Part shown: positions 9,022 through 17,312 of the stretch, piece after piece
How positions within the stretch are numbered: position 1 is the stretch's first letter
Layout of the letters: each line of letters begins with the position of its first letter
NCBI GenBank assembly: GCA_049975425.1
Contig: JBNGDI010000008.1
Span: 1-64,000 of the forward strand
Source of the DNA: HyVt-105 sp049975425
GTDB taxonomy: Bacteria; Bacteroidota; Bacteroidia; Bacteroidales; VadinHA17
Direction of reading: 5' to 3'
Length of the DNA: 64,000 bases
Made by a program: the position numbers and the translations under genes
Notes under the pieces: generated by a model
Seen by the model: only the letters and a program-made list of their open reading frames with translations
What the model was told of the DNA's origin: nothing
Databases searched by the model: none

Positions 9022-9068
9022 GAAATAGTATTTACGGGTCCGGAAACCTTCCGGGCTTCCGTGAACAG

Positions 9069-10199
9069 TCAGTTATTGATCATCATGGGCATAAGCAGCA
9101 TCAGGACATCTTCTTCTTCCACCTCTGTCTGTACAGGCACAATGATTCCCGCACGGGTAGGATCGGAAAGTTCCAGGGAAACTTCTTCTGAAGAAAGATT
9201 TGAAAGGATCTCGATCAGGAAAACCGATTTGAAACCGATTTCCATCTCATCTCCTTCATACTGACATTGCAGGCGCTCATAGGCTGAAATGGAAAAGTCA
9301 ATATCCTGTGCGGATATAGTCATCTGATTTCCGGTAAGTTGCAGTTTAACCAGGTTACTGGCCTGGTTGGAATATACCGAAACCCGTTTAAGGGTATTGT
9401 AGAATTGCTGTCGGTTAACGATCAGCTTGTTGGGATTGCTTGTAGGAATAACGGAATTATAACTGGGATAGTTCCCTTCCACCAGCCGGCAGATGAGGCG
9501 GTAATGACTCAATCCGAAATAGGCATTCTTTTCGTCAAATTCCACCTTTACGTCCTCTTCCTGCCGGGGAAGAATATTCCTCAGCAAAGAAGCCGGTTTT
9601 TTCGGAAGAATGAATGACGAACCTGTTTCCGCTTTTCCGTCGGTTCGTCTGTATCTTACCAGCTTGTGGGCATCGGAAGCCACAAAGGTAACATGTTCGG
9701 GCGTCATCTCCATGAGAATACCGTTCATCACCGGCCTGAGTTCATCGTCGGCTGTGGCAAAAATGGTTTTACCGATCCCCGAAAGAAGCAGGTCGGGTGA
9801 CAGGGTCAGCTCCGATTTCTGTTCTTTTTTGATCACCGGGATCTGGGGAAAATCCGATCCCTTCTGCCCCACAATGGTAAATTTTCCGTTCTCAGAACTG
9901 ATCACCACCGAAAGGGTTGAAAGATTGATCTCAAAAGTCAACGGCTGTTCCGGAAATTCTTTCAGGGTATCGATCAGGATCTTTGCGGGAATGGCTATAG
10001 ATCCGGTATCGGTCACATTCTCCAGGTTCATCACGGTAATCAGGGTCGATTCCAGGTCTGATGCGGTGATCTCAAGGGAATGATCCTGCAATGAGAAAAG
10101 GAAATTATCCAGAATGGGTAGGCTGTTCTTGGAACTGATCACCCGGCTTACGGCCTGCAAATGGCCCAAAAGATCTGTACTGGAAACGACGAACTTCAT
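9069..10199 (-). CDS. dnaN: DNA polymerase III beta sliding clamp
   Basis: DnaN, 376 residues, the ring-shaped processivity clamp of the replicase. The N-terminal MKFVVSSTDLLGHLQAVSRVI and ILDNFLF are typical, three domains are evident by length, and the C-terminal VLMLLMPMMINN is the usual hydrophobic end that forms part of the partner-binding pocket. It heads a minus-strand run with the DnaQ-like exonuclease and the FAH-family gene. dnaA is not near, so this is not an origin-type arrangement. Confidence 0.95.
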   Translation of the reverse strand: MKFVVSSTDLLGHLQAVSRVISSKNSLPILDNFLFSLQDHSLEITASDLESTLITVMNLENVTDTGSIAIPAKILIDTLKEFPEQPLTFEINLSTLSVVISSENGKFTIVGQKGSDFPQIPVIKKEQKSELTLSPDLLLSGIGKTIFATADDELRPVMNGILMEMTPEHVTFVASDAHKLVRYRRTDGKAETGSSFILPKKPASLLRNILPRQEEDVKVEFDEKNAYFGLSHYRLICRLVEGNYPSYNSVIPTSNPNKLIVNRQQFYNTLKRVSVYSNQASNLVKLQLTGNQMTISAQDIDFSISAYERLQCQYEGDEMEIGFKSVFLIEILSNLSSEEVSLELSDPTRAGIIVPVQTEVEEEDVLMLLMPMMINN

Positions 10200-10294
10200 A
10201 GGTAATTATTTTTGTTTGAAGATTATAAATTAAAGCGGAACACAATTTTATGGAAATCAATAATACGAAAATTTTGTCAATAGACCAACGCTAA

Positions 10295-11281
10295 TCATTC
10301 GAGAAAATAATCCATCTTTTTTAGAACGGGATCGATATCCAGGTACCTGATCAGAAAATATTCATCATTATCAGGCCAGTATCCGTACAAACGGTATGGA
10401 TCGGGCATACAGGTACCGCTGGATGATTGTACCGGAACAGGATAATATTCTGTTTTATGGTTGGTTCCGTCATTGGTTGCCACGCAGAGCCGGAATACAG
10501 GCAGGGTACCGGTTTTTTTCAGGGAATCGGCCACCCACATTTCCTTCCTTTCCGCAAACGATTCAAATCGGATATTCATAAAATACGACAGGTACCTGCC
10601 GGCCCGCCCGTGATTAAATGCATCCACCGTTTCGCCGGCGTTGTTCAGGAGAGTAAACCCTTCGTCCGGATGGTAGCCAAGCCGGAAGGAGGCGCCGGGC
10701 TCTGAGGGATAAGTCAGCTCAACACTACGGATATCGGTCGGATTCAGACGGAAAAGGGTGTGGCTGCGCCATGGGGTTGGACGGGTTGTCAGCAGATCAT
10801 CCGGTTTGACATCCATACCGTAACTATCGGCAAGGAACCATTGCCTGCGACCTGCCCCTTTTACCAGGAAACGTTTTTCACCGGTTGAACCCGTTTGAAC
10901 AAAAAAATCACGTATTTTTCGTTTCCTTTCGAATAGCTTCAGGCGGAACGGATGAAACGGTACGCTGTCAAGCCGTTCATTCCCGGGCCGGGAAACAGGC
11001 GCCTGGATATCCAGGCGCTGAAGCCAGTCCAGCAGCCTCTTAATCCTTTCCATATCTGCTTCATGCCGTTGATTTACCACCCATATCCCCTCCTCCTGAA
11101 ATGAAAGGATCAAAGTATCATTCTCCCGCATCAGCACAATACGAGTGATCGCATCGGGGTCTTCCAGGGGAATTTTCCTGTCGGCCCGGCTCAGTGTGCT
11201 GAAAGGATCGGACAGGAAAACCCACATTGCCATCGCAGCAATGACAAAAACGAAAAAAACCGGAACAATCTTCTTTTTCAT
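10295..11281 (-). CDS. DUF4340 domain protein, GldFG-associated
   Basis: A 328-residue protein with one N-terminal membrane anchor (residues 5-25) and a large extracytoplasmic part. It corresponds to DUF4340 proteins, which are repeatedly encoded after GldG-type ABC transport proteins. Its gene follows gldG by 5 bp when started at 11281; a longer start at 11290 would overlap the gldG stop. The arrangement gldF-gldG-DUF4340 suggests that the three products form one membrane complex, but the biochemical role of DUF4340 is not established. Confidence 0.7.
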   Translation of the reverse strand: MKKKIVPVFFVFVIAAMAMWVFLSDPFSTLSRADRKIPLEDPDAITRIVLMRENDTLILSFQEEGIWVVNQRHEADMERIKRLLDWLQRLDIQAPVSRPGNERLDSVPFHPFRLKLFERKRKIRDFFVQTGSTGEKRFLVKGAGRRQWFLADSYGMDVKPDDLLTTRPTPWRSHTLFRLNPTDIRSVELTYPSEPGASFRLGYHPDEGFTLLNNAGETVDAFNHGRAGRYLSYFMNIRFESFAERKEMWVADSLKKTGTLPVFRLCVATNDGTNHKTEYYPVPVQSSSGTCMPDPYRLYGYWPDNDEYFLIRYLDIDPVLKKMDYFLE

Positions 11282-11286
11282 AGAAA

Positions 11287-13014
11287 TCACCGGTATTTCC
11301 CCGGCCTGCCGTATTTTCTTTTCCTGATAATGTTCACCATCACACCGAATAGAACAACCAGCAGCACAGGAGCTGCCAGATTACATGTTTTCCAGAAAGC
11401 ACCCGATTCCATGATCCTGGCCCTGTCAAGAAGCAACAGCCTGAGTTCCCTTACCCTGAGCGGCATCAGACCCGCATCGTCGGTCAGGTAGTTTACTGCA
11501 TTCATTAGAAAATCTTTGTTCCCGAAAGTTTGCTGCATGTACCGGTCATACCCCAGGGGAAGAGGCTGCGGATCACTTCCCCGGCCTCTGACCTCATTCC
11601 GGATCAGATCACCGTCGGCTACCACAATCATGGCTGTGGGCAGGCTCTGTTCCTTGAATGTTTTACCCTGAGGCAGAGCATATTCCCCGATCATCCTGTG
11701 GCTAAAAACCGACCGGAATTCCCCTTCCAGCAACAGGCTTACCGGCTGGAAAGACTGGCTGTATTCTTCCTGCACCGGTTTTTCGTCGATCTGCCGCAGA
11801 CTGATAAACGAAGGAACGCGTACCAGCCTGGTATAAGGGGACGAAACCAGAAGAACGGTTTTCCTTACCGCCTGGGACATTCCCACCGTATCGATGGTAC
11901 CTGGATATTCGGCTTTGATAAAATTCAGGTTTCTGGTTATCGGATGATCTTTCCTCGGAGCCAGCAGGGGATAGTACGGCCAGGGTGCAGGCACAAACCG
12001 GGGCTGCTCTCCGGGGGGAGCCGTGTTTACCGGAATCAGGGCACATTGCAGATCCCTGAATAAAACCGGGTTAACCCGTGCACCGTACGTGAACAACATA
12101 TCTTCCAGGTTGGTTTCATTCACCAGTGCCAGGGTTGTTTCGCCGGTAGACAGGCTGTCGCGGTTCACTTTTACCGCATCGATCAGCCACAGCACTTTTC
12201 CCCCGTTCATAATGTACTGGTCGAGAATAAATTTCTCCTCTTCCGTGAATTTTCCGGTGGGCCGGGCAATGATGATCACTGAGTATTCGTCCAGGTTGGG
12301 CGACTGCGTATCGATAAACCCCCGGTATACTTCATAATACCGGGCCATTTCATCGGTAATATCCAGCACATCCAGGTAACCCAGCTCACCATGCCCCTCC
12401 ACAAAGGCAATTTTTTTCACGGTGTCGGCCGACAGGGAAGATATGGCATGCACCAGTTCATATTCCAGAGACTGTAATGACTGGTTCAGGTTTTCTTCGG
12501 AAGAAAGAGCCGGATTATTCGAAAGCAGGTTCACGGCTGTATTTTTACTTCCATAATGAATGATCACCCCGGGAAAGACCCTGCGGGTGTCGGTGCCCCC
12601 CTCCTGCTTGCTTTCTACCACATCCACCGGCTTCAATCCTTTTTCCATCAAACTGTTATGAAATTCCTGGCGCAACCGTGCATCTTCCTCTTCTGAGGGA
12701 TTGACAAAATCATATGCCAGACGGGGGCCGGCCACCACCCTCATCTCATCCAGCATTTCCTTGATGCTCCGACGCATCCTCTTCAGGCCGATAGGCATAT
12801 CCCCTTCCAGATACACCCGGATAAATATCTGCTTATCAATATTTTTCAATAAGGTGCGGGTAGGTTCTGAAAGGGTATACCGTTTATCGGCCGTAAGGTC
12901 CACACGAAAATATACGAACGAGGAAAGATACCCCAGCAATAAAATGGCCACCAGAGTCATCAGCAGCTGCGATAAGCTTTTTCTTGCCTTGTTGTTTTTC
13001 CATATTCTTTTCAT
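11287..13014 (-). CDS. gldG: GldG-type ABC transporter auxiliary subunit
   Basis: A 575-residue membrane-anchored protein with an N-terminal helix (about 18-38), a large periplasmic region containing the ABC_transp_aux domain, and a C-terminal helix (about 545-565). FVYFRVDLTADKRYTLS near residue 35 and the GHGELGYLDVL segment are typical of GldG. In Flavobacterium johnsoniae GldA, GldF and GldG form an ABC transporter needed for gliding, but homologues occur in many non-gliding Bacteroidota. gldF lies immediately upstream and the DUF4340 gene downstream. No gldA ATPase gene is in the window. An alternative start at 13023 overlaps gldF. Confidence 0.85.
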   Translation of the reverse strand: MKRIWKNNKARKSLSQLLMTLVAILLLGYLSSFVYFRVDLTADKRYTLSEPTRTLLKNIDKQIFIRVYLEGDMPIGLKRMRRSIKEMLDEMRVVAGPRLAYDFVNPSEEEDARLRQEFHNSLMEKGLKPVDVVESKQEGGTDTRRVFPGVIIHYGSKNTAVNLLSNNPALSSEENLNQSLQSLEYELVHAISSLSADTVKKIAFVEGHGELGYLDVLDITDEMARYYEVYRGFIDTQSPNLDEYSVIIIARPTGKFTEEEKFILDQYIMNGGKVLWLIDAVKVNRDSLSTGETTLALVNETNLEDMLFTYGARVNPVLFRDLQCALIPVNTAPPGEQPRFVPAPWPYYPLLAPRKDHPITRNLNFIKAEYPGTIDTVGMSQAVRKTVLLVSSPYTRLVRVPSFISLRQIDEKPVQEEYSQSFQPVSLLLEGEFRSVFSHRMIGEYALPQGKTFKEQSLPTAMIVVADGDLIRNEVRGRGSDPQPLPLGYDRYMQQTFGNKDFLMNAVNYLTDDAGLMPLRVRELRLLLLDRARIMESGAFWKTCNLAAPVLLVVLFGVMVNIIRKRKYGRPGKYR

Positions 13015-13016
13015 GA

Positions 13017-13748
13017 TCACCATGTTCTGCTTTCAAGTACAGTTCGTGTAAAGAGCAGGAAAACCATATCCCAGCCCAGGAAATAAAAGATATCCCGTGA
13101 ATCGATCACCCCCCGGCTCATTGACTGGTAATGCTCATTGATACCGATCCGTATAACAAAATGATCTATGCTTTCCATAAAGGGCAGCAATCCGATGGAC
13201 TCAAAGCCCAGATACATGAAAAACGAAAGACCTGCTGCAAGAATAAATGCAATTACCTGGTTTTCAGTGAGAGATGAACAAAACAACCCGATGGCTGCAT
13301 ATAAACTGGCCAGGAGGAACAGACCGATATACGATCCCCAGGTTGCCCCGGTATCCATATTGCCTGGCGGATCGGCCAAAAAATAGACGGAAAGGAAATA
13401 CACCAGGGTCGGCAACAGGGAAAATAGCAACAGAGCCAGTGCCGCCAGGTACTTGGCCAGAACCAGCTGAAAAGAAGTCAGGGGCCGAACCAGCAACAAT
13501 TCCAGGGTACCTGTGCGTTTTTCCTCGGCAAACAGGCGCATGGTCACAGCTGGTACCAGAAACAGAAAAATCCAGGGAGCCATCAGGAAAAGTGTGTCGA
13601 GGCTTGCATACCCGCTGTCGATCAGGTTCAATTGCCCGGGGAATACCCACAAAAACAGTCCATTGGCTATCAGAAATATAATGATTACGAGATATCCGGT
13701 CACCGAGCTGAAAAAACCGCTTATTTCTTTCCTGAACAGGGCCAGCAT
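13017..13748 (-). CDS. gldF: GldF-type ABC transporter permease
   Basis: A 243-residue ABC-2 type permease with six predicted membrane helices. FRKEISGFFSSVTGYLVI at the N-terminus and the cytoplasmic loop AEEKRTGTLELLLVRPLT are characteristic of GldF and related permeases. It heads the gldF-gldG-DUF4340 operon, with a TAnnTTTG -7 box 20 bp before its ATG. The ATPase partner must be encoded elsewhere. Confidence 0.88.
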   Translation of the reverse strand: MLALFRKEISGFFSSVTGYLVIIIFLIANGLFLWVFPGQLNLIDSGYASLDTLFLMAPWIFLFLVPAVTMRLFAEEKRTGTLELLLVRPLTSFQLVLAKYLAALALLLFSLLPTLVYFLSVYFLADPPGNMDTGATWGSYIGLFLLASLYAAIGLFCSSLTENQVIAFILAAGLSFFMYLGFESIGLLPFMESIDHFVIRIGINEHYQSMSRGVIDSRDIFYFLGWDMVFLLFTRTVLESRTW

Positions 13749-13767
13749 AACTTTTTGTTTTGTGGTC

Positions 13768-13775
13768 CAAAGGTA
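13768..13775 (-). promoter_or_regulatory. Bacteroidota -7 box for gldF operon
   Basis: On the minus strand this reads TACCTTTG, an exact TAnnTTTG match about 20 bp upstream of the gldF ATG and between gldF and the SpoIID-family gene. Confidence 0.45.
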
Positions 13776-13796
13776 ATGAATATTACGGGTTCAGGA

Positions 13797-14969
13797 TTAC
13801 GGAATTTCTTCTTTTCCCGCATACTCCTGTATCGTCACTCCGTGAAAATAGTAATGGATCATATCATAAAAAGTATACCCTAGTTCTGACATTTTCAATG
13901 CGCCTTCCTGACACATTCCCGCTCCATGACCGTATCCCCTCCCCTTCAGGATCACCCGGTCCTGATCTACCTGATCTATAACAATATCAAAAAAGGAAGA
14001 TTTCAATCCCCAGTCTTCCCTGATCCGTGCCAGCGGAATTGTGTAATCCCCCAGCCTGTAATAATCTGTACGTTCAGGCTGGAAAAATTCCAGGCCGGCA
14101 TTCGAATGCAGCATTTCCTCCGGTATTCCCTGTTCCTTTAAATAATTCTTCCAATCACTCAGTGGAAGGGACCTGGTCCAGCGCGCGTTCCTGCCGTACA
14201 GGCAGAATGTATCCTTCACCGGGCGCAGGTAAGGCATATCTCCTATCCACACATTATGACCGTCGGCAGTTTGTCCCCCGCAATTGCTGTGAAAAGCAGT
14301 GGTGATCAATTCTCCGTTTCGGTCTGTGACCACCAACCCCCGGGTTTCAGTTACCGACCGGTAAACCGGATGACCGGACGGCGGAGTTCCCAGAAAAGCC
14401 TGGCAATGCACTGCATCACACAGATTGAAGCCTTCGGACCCATGCTTGTCGAAATGTCTGAATGTATAGGTACGGCAAAGCACAGCCTGGGCCTTATTAA
14501 ATTCTATGCGGGTGGTTTCCCCTCCTTCCGTGTACACCACACCCGCCAGGTACTCCTCCAGGGAAGTATCCAGAATCAGTTTCAGACCCGTGGGCTCGGG
14601 AATGATCTCCAGTATGCCCCGGTACTGTCTCTTTCCGGTGGGAATGTGCAACGGTCTGATGGCAATCACTCCAGAGCTGTCAGCGGATCTCAGCAAAAGT
14701 TTCCCACAGATCCGCTTCATGCCGTTTTCGCCCCGCAACAACACACGATCACCTACCAGGCTAACATACAGCATTCCCTGTACAGGATAAGCAACTCTGT
14801 CGGCCACCATAATCCATTCACCCTGTTCAGGCGTAACCACAGCCGAAAAAACCAGCCACTCATAAAACAAACCGATACGAACCCTGGTTGGACTGGCATA
14901 AAGGCCCGACCACAGGGAAGAAATGATCAGCAACAGGAACAGATATTTTCTGAAAGCAAACCGGATCAT
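13797..14969 (-). CDS. SpoIID/LytB domain protein
   Basis: A 390-residue exported protein with an N-terminal signal segment (KYLFLLLIISSLWSGLYA). The SpoIID domain is seen in the middle: EEYLAGVVYTEGG, then AFHSNCGGQTADG, and RGYGHGAGMCQEGA near the C-terminus, which is the GHGxGMcQ-type motif of the family. In spores SpoIID is a lytic transglycosylase acting on denuded peptidoglycan; in Bacteroidota homologues the role is probably cell-wall turnover. It overlaps lpxB by 4 bp (ATGA) and is the last gene of the surE-lpxB run. Confidence 0.8.
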   Translation of the reverse strand: MIRFAFRKYLFLLLIISSLWSGLYASPTRVRIGLFYEWLVFSAVVTPEQGEWIMVADRVAYPVQGMLYVSLVGDRVLLRGENGMKRICGKLLLRSADSSGVIAIRPLHIPTGKRQYRGILEIIPEPTGLKLILDTSLEEYLAGVVYTEGGETTRIEFNKAQAVLCRTYTFRHFDKHGSEGFNLCDAVHCQAFLGTPPSGHPVYRSVTETRGLVVTDRNGELITTAFHSNCGGQTADGHNVWIGDMPYLRPVKDTFCLYGRNARWTRSLPLSDWKNYLKEQGIPEEMLHSNAGLEFFQPERTDYYRLGDYTIPLARIREDWGLKSSFFDIVIDQVDQDRVILKGRGYGHGAGMCQEGALKMSELGYTFYDMIHYYFHGVTIQEYAGKEEIP

Positions 14970-16084
14970 GTTGCATATAATATGATACCGGCGGCAATTC
15001 TTTGCGATACTCCCGGTTCTCCCAGCATGGAATCGAGTGTTTCATAGTCATCCAGGATGCGGCGAATAGTCATGTCATCATACAGCAGAAGGTCCATTTC
15101 CTCTTTCAGCCGTTCCGTATTCAGATCACCCTGAATCAGTTCGGTCACCACCGTTCGCTGCATAATAAGGTTCACCAGTGAAATATGCTTTATTTTCACA
15201 AGCATCCTGGCCATGAGGTACGAAAGCGGATGGGCACGGTAGCAAACCACCTGGGGGGTTTTCAGCAGGGCGGTTTCCAGGGTTGCGGTACCGGAAGTTA
15301 CCATGGCAGCCCTGGCAAATTTCATGATCTCACGGGTTTGATCGAACAGCAGATGTACTTTTCTGTTCCCGATAATGTTTGCATACAGATTTCTGTCAAG
15401 CGCCGGGAAGCCCGCCACAAGGAACTGAAATTCGGGATAATGCTCGGTCATTTTGAGCATTACGGGCAGGTTTCTTTTGATTTCCTGGATCCTGCTGCCG
15501 GGAATAATGCCAATCAGGGGCCTGCTATCCAATCCATTCCGTTTCAAAAATTCCCCGCGCGACACCACGTTTTTCTCAAAGCAGCTGATACTGTCAATCA
15601 GAGGATTCCCTTCAAAATAAACCTGGTATCCGTACTTTTTGTAATACTCTTTTTCAAATGGAAAGATCACGAACATCTGGTCAATGTATTTTTTGATCTT
15701 TTTTACCCGTGAACTCTTCCATGCCCACACCTTGGGCGAGATATAATAACACACACGAATACCCTGTTCTTTTGCATAACGTGCCATCCGCAGGTTAAAA
15801 CCGGGGTAATCGATCAGGATCAGCACATCGGGGCAGAAAAGCACAAGTTCCTTCCGTGCGGCTCTGAACATATTGCGGATCTTACCCAGGTGAGCCAGCA
15901 CTTCAATGAATCCCATAAAGGCCATGTCACGGTAGTGGGCCATCAGCTCCACGCCGGCCTGCTGCATAAGATCCCCTCCCCATCCACGGAATATCCCTTC
16001 CGGATCCAGTTTCTTCAATTCTTTCACCAGATGTGAACCATGAAGGTCTCCTGAGGCCTCTCCAGCTATGATCATGTATTTCAT
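14966..16084 (-). CDS. lpxB: Lipid-A-disaccharide synthase
   Basis: LpxB, 372 residues, joins UDP-2,3-diacylglucosamine and lipid X to form the disaccharide of lipid A at the inner membrane. The N-terminal IIAGEASGDLHGS and GWGGDLMQQAG, and the later LIIDYPGFN-like segment (LILIDYPGFNLRMA), YYISPKVWAWK and ATLETALLKTPQVV motifs are all diagnostic. It sits after surE and a small membrane-protein gene and before the SpoIID gene, which is an envelope-related context. Confidence 0.95.
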   Translation of the reverse strand: MKYMIIAGEASGDLHGSHLVKELKKLDPEGIFRGWGGDLMQQAGVELMAHYRDMAFMGFIEVLAHLGKIRNMFRAARKELVLFCPDVLILIDYPGFNLRMARYAKEQGIRVCYYISPKVWAWKSSRVKKIKKYIDQMFVIFPFEKEYYKKYGYQVYFEGNPLIDSISCFEKNVVSRGEFLKRNGLDSRPLIGIIPGSRIQEIKRNLPVMLKMTEHYPEFQFLVAGFPALDRNLYANIIGNRKVHLLFDQTREIMKFARAAMVTSGTATLETALLKTPQVVCYRAHPLSYLMARMLVKIKHISLVNLIMQRTVVTELIQGDLNTERLKEEMDLLLYDDMTIRRILDDYETLDSMLGEPGVSQRIAAGIILYAT

Positions 16085-16094
16085 GCGGGCATAT

Positions 16095-16388
16095 TCAAAA
16101 AACGAACTTCAATATCAAAACGGCGAAAGCAATAATAAAAGTGGCGGTCAGTACACCGCGGGCGGAATACAAACGGTCGGACCAGATAAATACAAAAAAA
16201 AGCAGAAGATTGGGAACGGCGCACAGGCTGATCACCTGGGTGGAAACCTGCCTGACTATAACCTCGTGGATAAACTCAACTATTCCTGATTCTTCGTGTA
16301 AAAAAAGGTAAAATACAAAAAATGTCAGAACAGGCATCAGCAGGCCCAGGAACAGGCCCAGCTCCACGCGGTTGGCTTTAGTCTTCAT
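16095..16388 (-). CDS. Small membrane protein of unknown function
   Basis: A 97-residue protein with three predicted hydrophobic segments, at about residues 10-30, 50-70 and 77-97. No catalytic motif is visible. Its start overlaps the end of surE by 11 bp and it ends 10 bp before lpxB begins, so it is translated as part of the surE-lpxB operon. This placement suggests a role connected with the inner membrane or lipid A synthesis, but that is inference from context only. Confidence 0.6.
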   Translation of the reverse strand: MKTKANRVELGLFLGLLMPVLTFFVFYLFLHEESGIVEFIHEVIVRQVSTQVISLCAVPNLLLFFVFIWSDRLYSARGVLTATFIIAFAVLILKFVF

Positions 16389-17172
16389 AATCCCATTGTT
16401 TCAGGGTATTGATCAGATCATAATCGGTGAGGTCGGTCTTTACTGGAACCACCGACACATATCCGTGTTGCAGGGCCCATTCATCAGTATCCTCTGCTTC
16501 CGACTCGAAATTTCTGAAGAAACCGGTCAGCCAGTAATAATCCCTTTCAAAGGGATCCGTTCGCCTGACGAATTCTTCCTGCCACATCCCGTCGGTTTGC
16601 CGGCAAATTTTCACCCCTTTGACCGAATCTTCAGGCAGGGCGGGAATATTCACATTCAGGCATATTCCTTCAGGCAATCCGTTTTTCATTACCCGGTCAA
16701 TCAGTATCCTCACATATTTTTCAGCAACAGTGAAATCGGCATCCTGATCATAATCCAGCAGAGAAAATCCCACAGAAGGGATCTTGTTAATGCATCCCTC
16801 AATGGCAGCAGCCATGGTTCCCGAATAAAACACACTGATGGAAGCATTCGATCCATGATTCACCCCCGATAGTACCAGATCGGGTTTTTCTTCCAACAGC
16901 CGGTTGAGAGCCAGTTTTACACAATCAACCGGGGTGCCGGTGCAGGCGTATTCGCGGTATCCGGTCTCCGACTTCTGTTCATACACGCGGAGGGGATGCT
17001 CCGAAGTAATGGCATGCGACATTCCCGACCGGCTTTCCTGGGGTGCCATCACCACTACCCGGCCGAATTCTCTGGCTACTTTTGCCAGCGCTTTCAATCC
17101 CTTTGCCCTGATACCGTCATCATTGGTGATCAGGATCAAGGGTTTCCTTTCGTTTTTCAAATCCTGTTTCAT
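16378..17172 (-). CDS. surE: 5'/3'-nucleotidase SurE
   Basis: SurE, 264 residues, a metal-dependent nucleoside monophosphate phosphatase. The N-terminal ILITNDDGIRAKGL carries the metal-binding Asp pair, and MAPQESRSGMSHAIT, GTPVDCVKLAL and SGVNHGSNAS supply the Ser and Asn metal ligands. It heads a four-gene minus-strand operon with the small membrane protein, lpxB and SpoIID genes, and has a -7 box 7 bp before the ATG. Confidence 0.95.
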   Translation of the reverse strand: MKQDLKNERKPLILITNDDGIRAKGLKALAKVAREFGRVVVMAPQESRSGMSHAITSEHPLRVYEQKSETGYREYACTGTPVDCVKLALNRLLEEKPDLVLSGVNHGSNASISVFYSGTMAAAIEGCINKIPSVGFSLLDYDQDADFTVAEKYVRILIDRVMKNGLPEGICLNVNIPALPEDSVKGVKICRQTDGMWQEEFVRRTDPFERDYYWLTGFFRNFESEAEDTDEWALQHGYVSVVPVKTDLTDYDLINTLKQWDYED

Positions 17173-17178
17173 AAGCTA

Positions 17179-17186
17179 CAAATATA
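17179..17186 (-). promoter_or_regulatory. Bacteroidota -7 box for surE
   Basis: On the minus strand TATATTTG, an exact TAnnTTTG match, lies 6 bp from the surE ATG. If used, the transcript would be nearly leaderless, which makes it a less certain promoter. Confidence 0.3.
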
Positions 17187-17277
17187 TCACATTCCGTTCA
17201 AGTTCCCATTTCTTTTCCGGCATTCAGCGGATAGAACCATTGCCGGTAAGGCAGTTATGATTTCAGGAGAAAATCCT

Positions 17278-17285
17278 TAATTTTG
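17278..17285 (+). promoter_or_regulatory. Bacteroidota -7 box for pheT
   Basis: TAATTTTG is an exact TAnnTTTG match 27 bp before the pheT ATG at 17313, in the divergent surE-pheT spacer. Confidence 0.4.
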
Positions 17286-17312
17286 CTCAGCCATTAAGAA
17301 CCATAGCCAACT

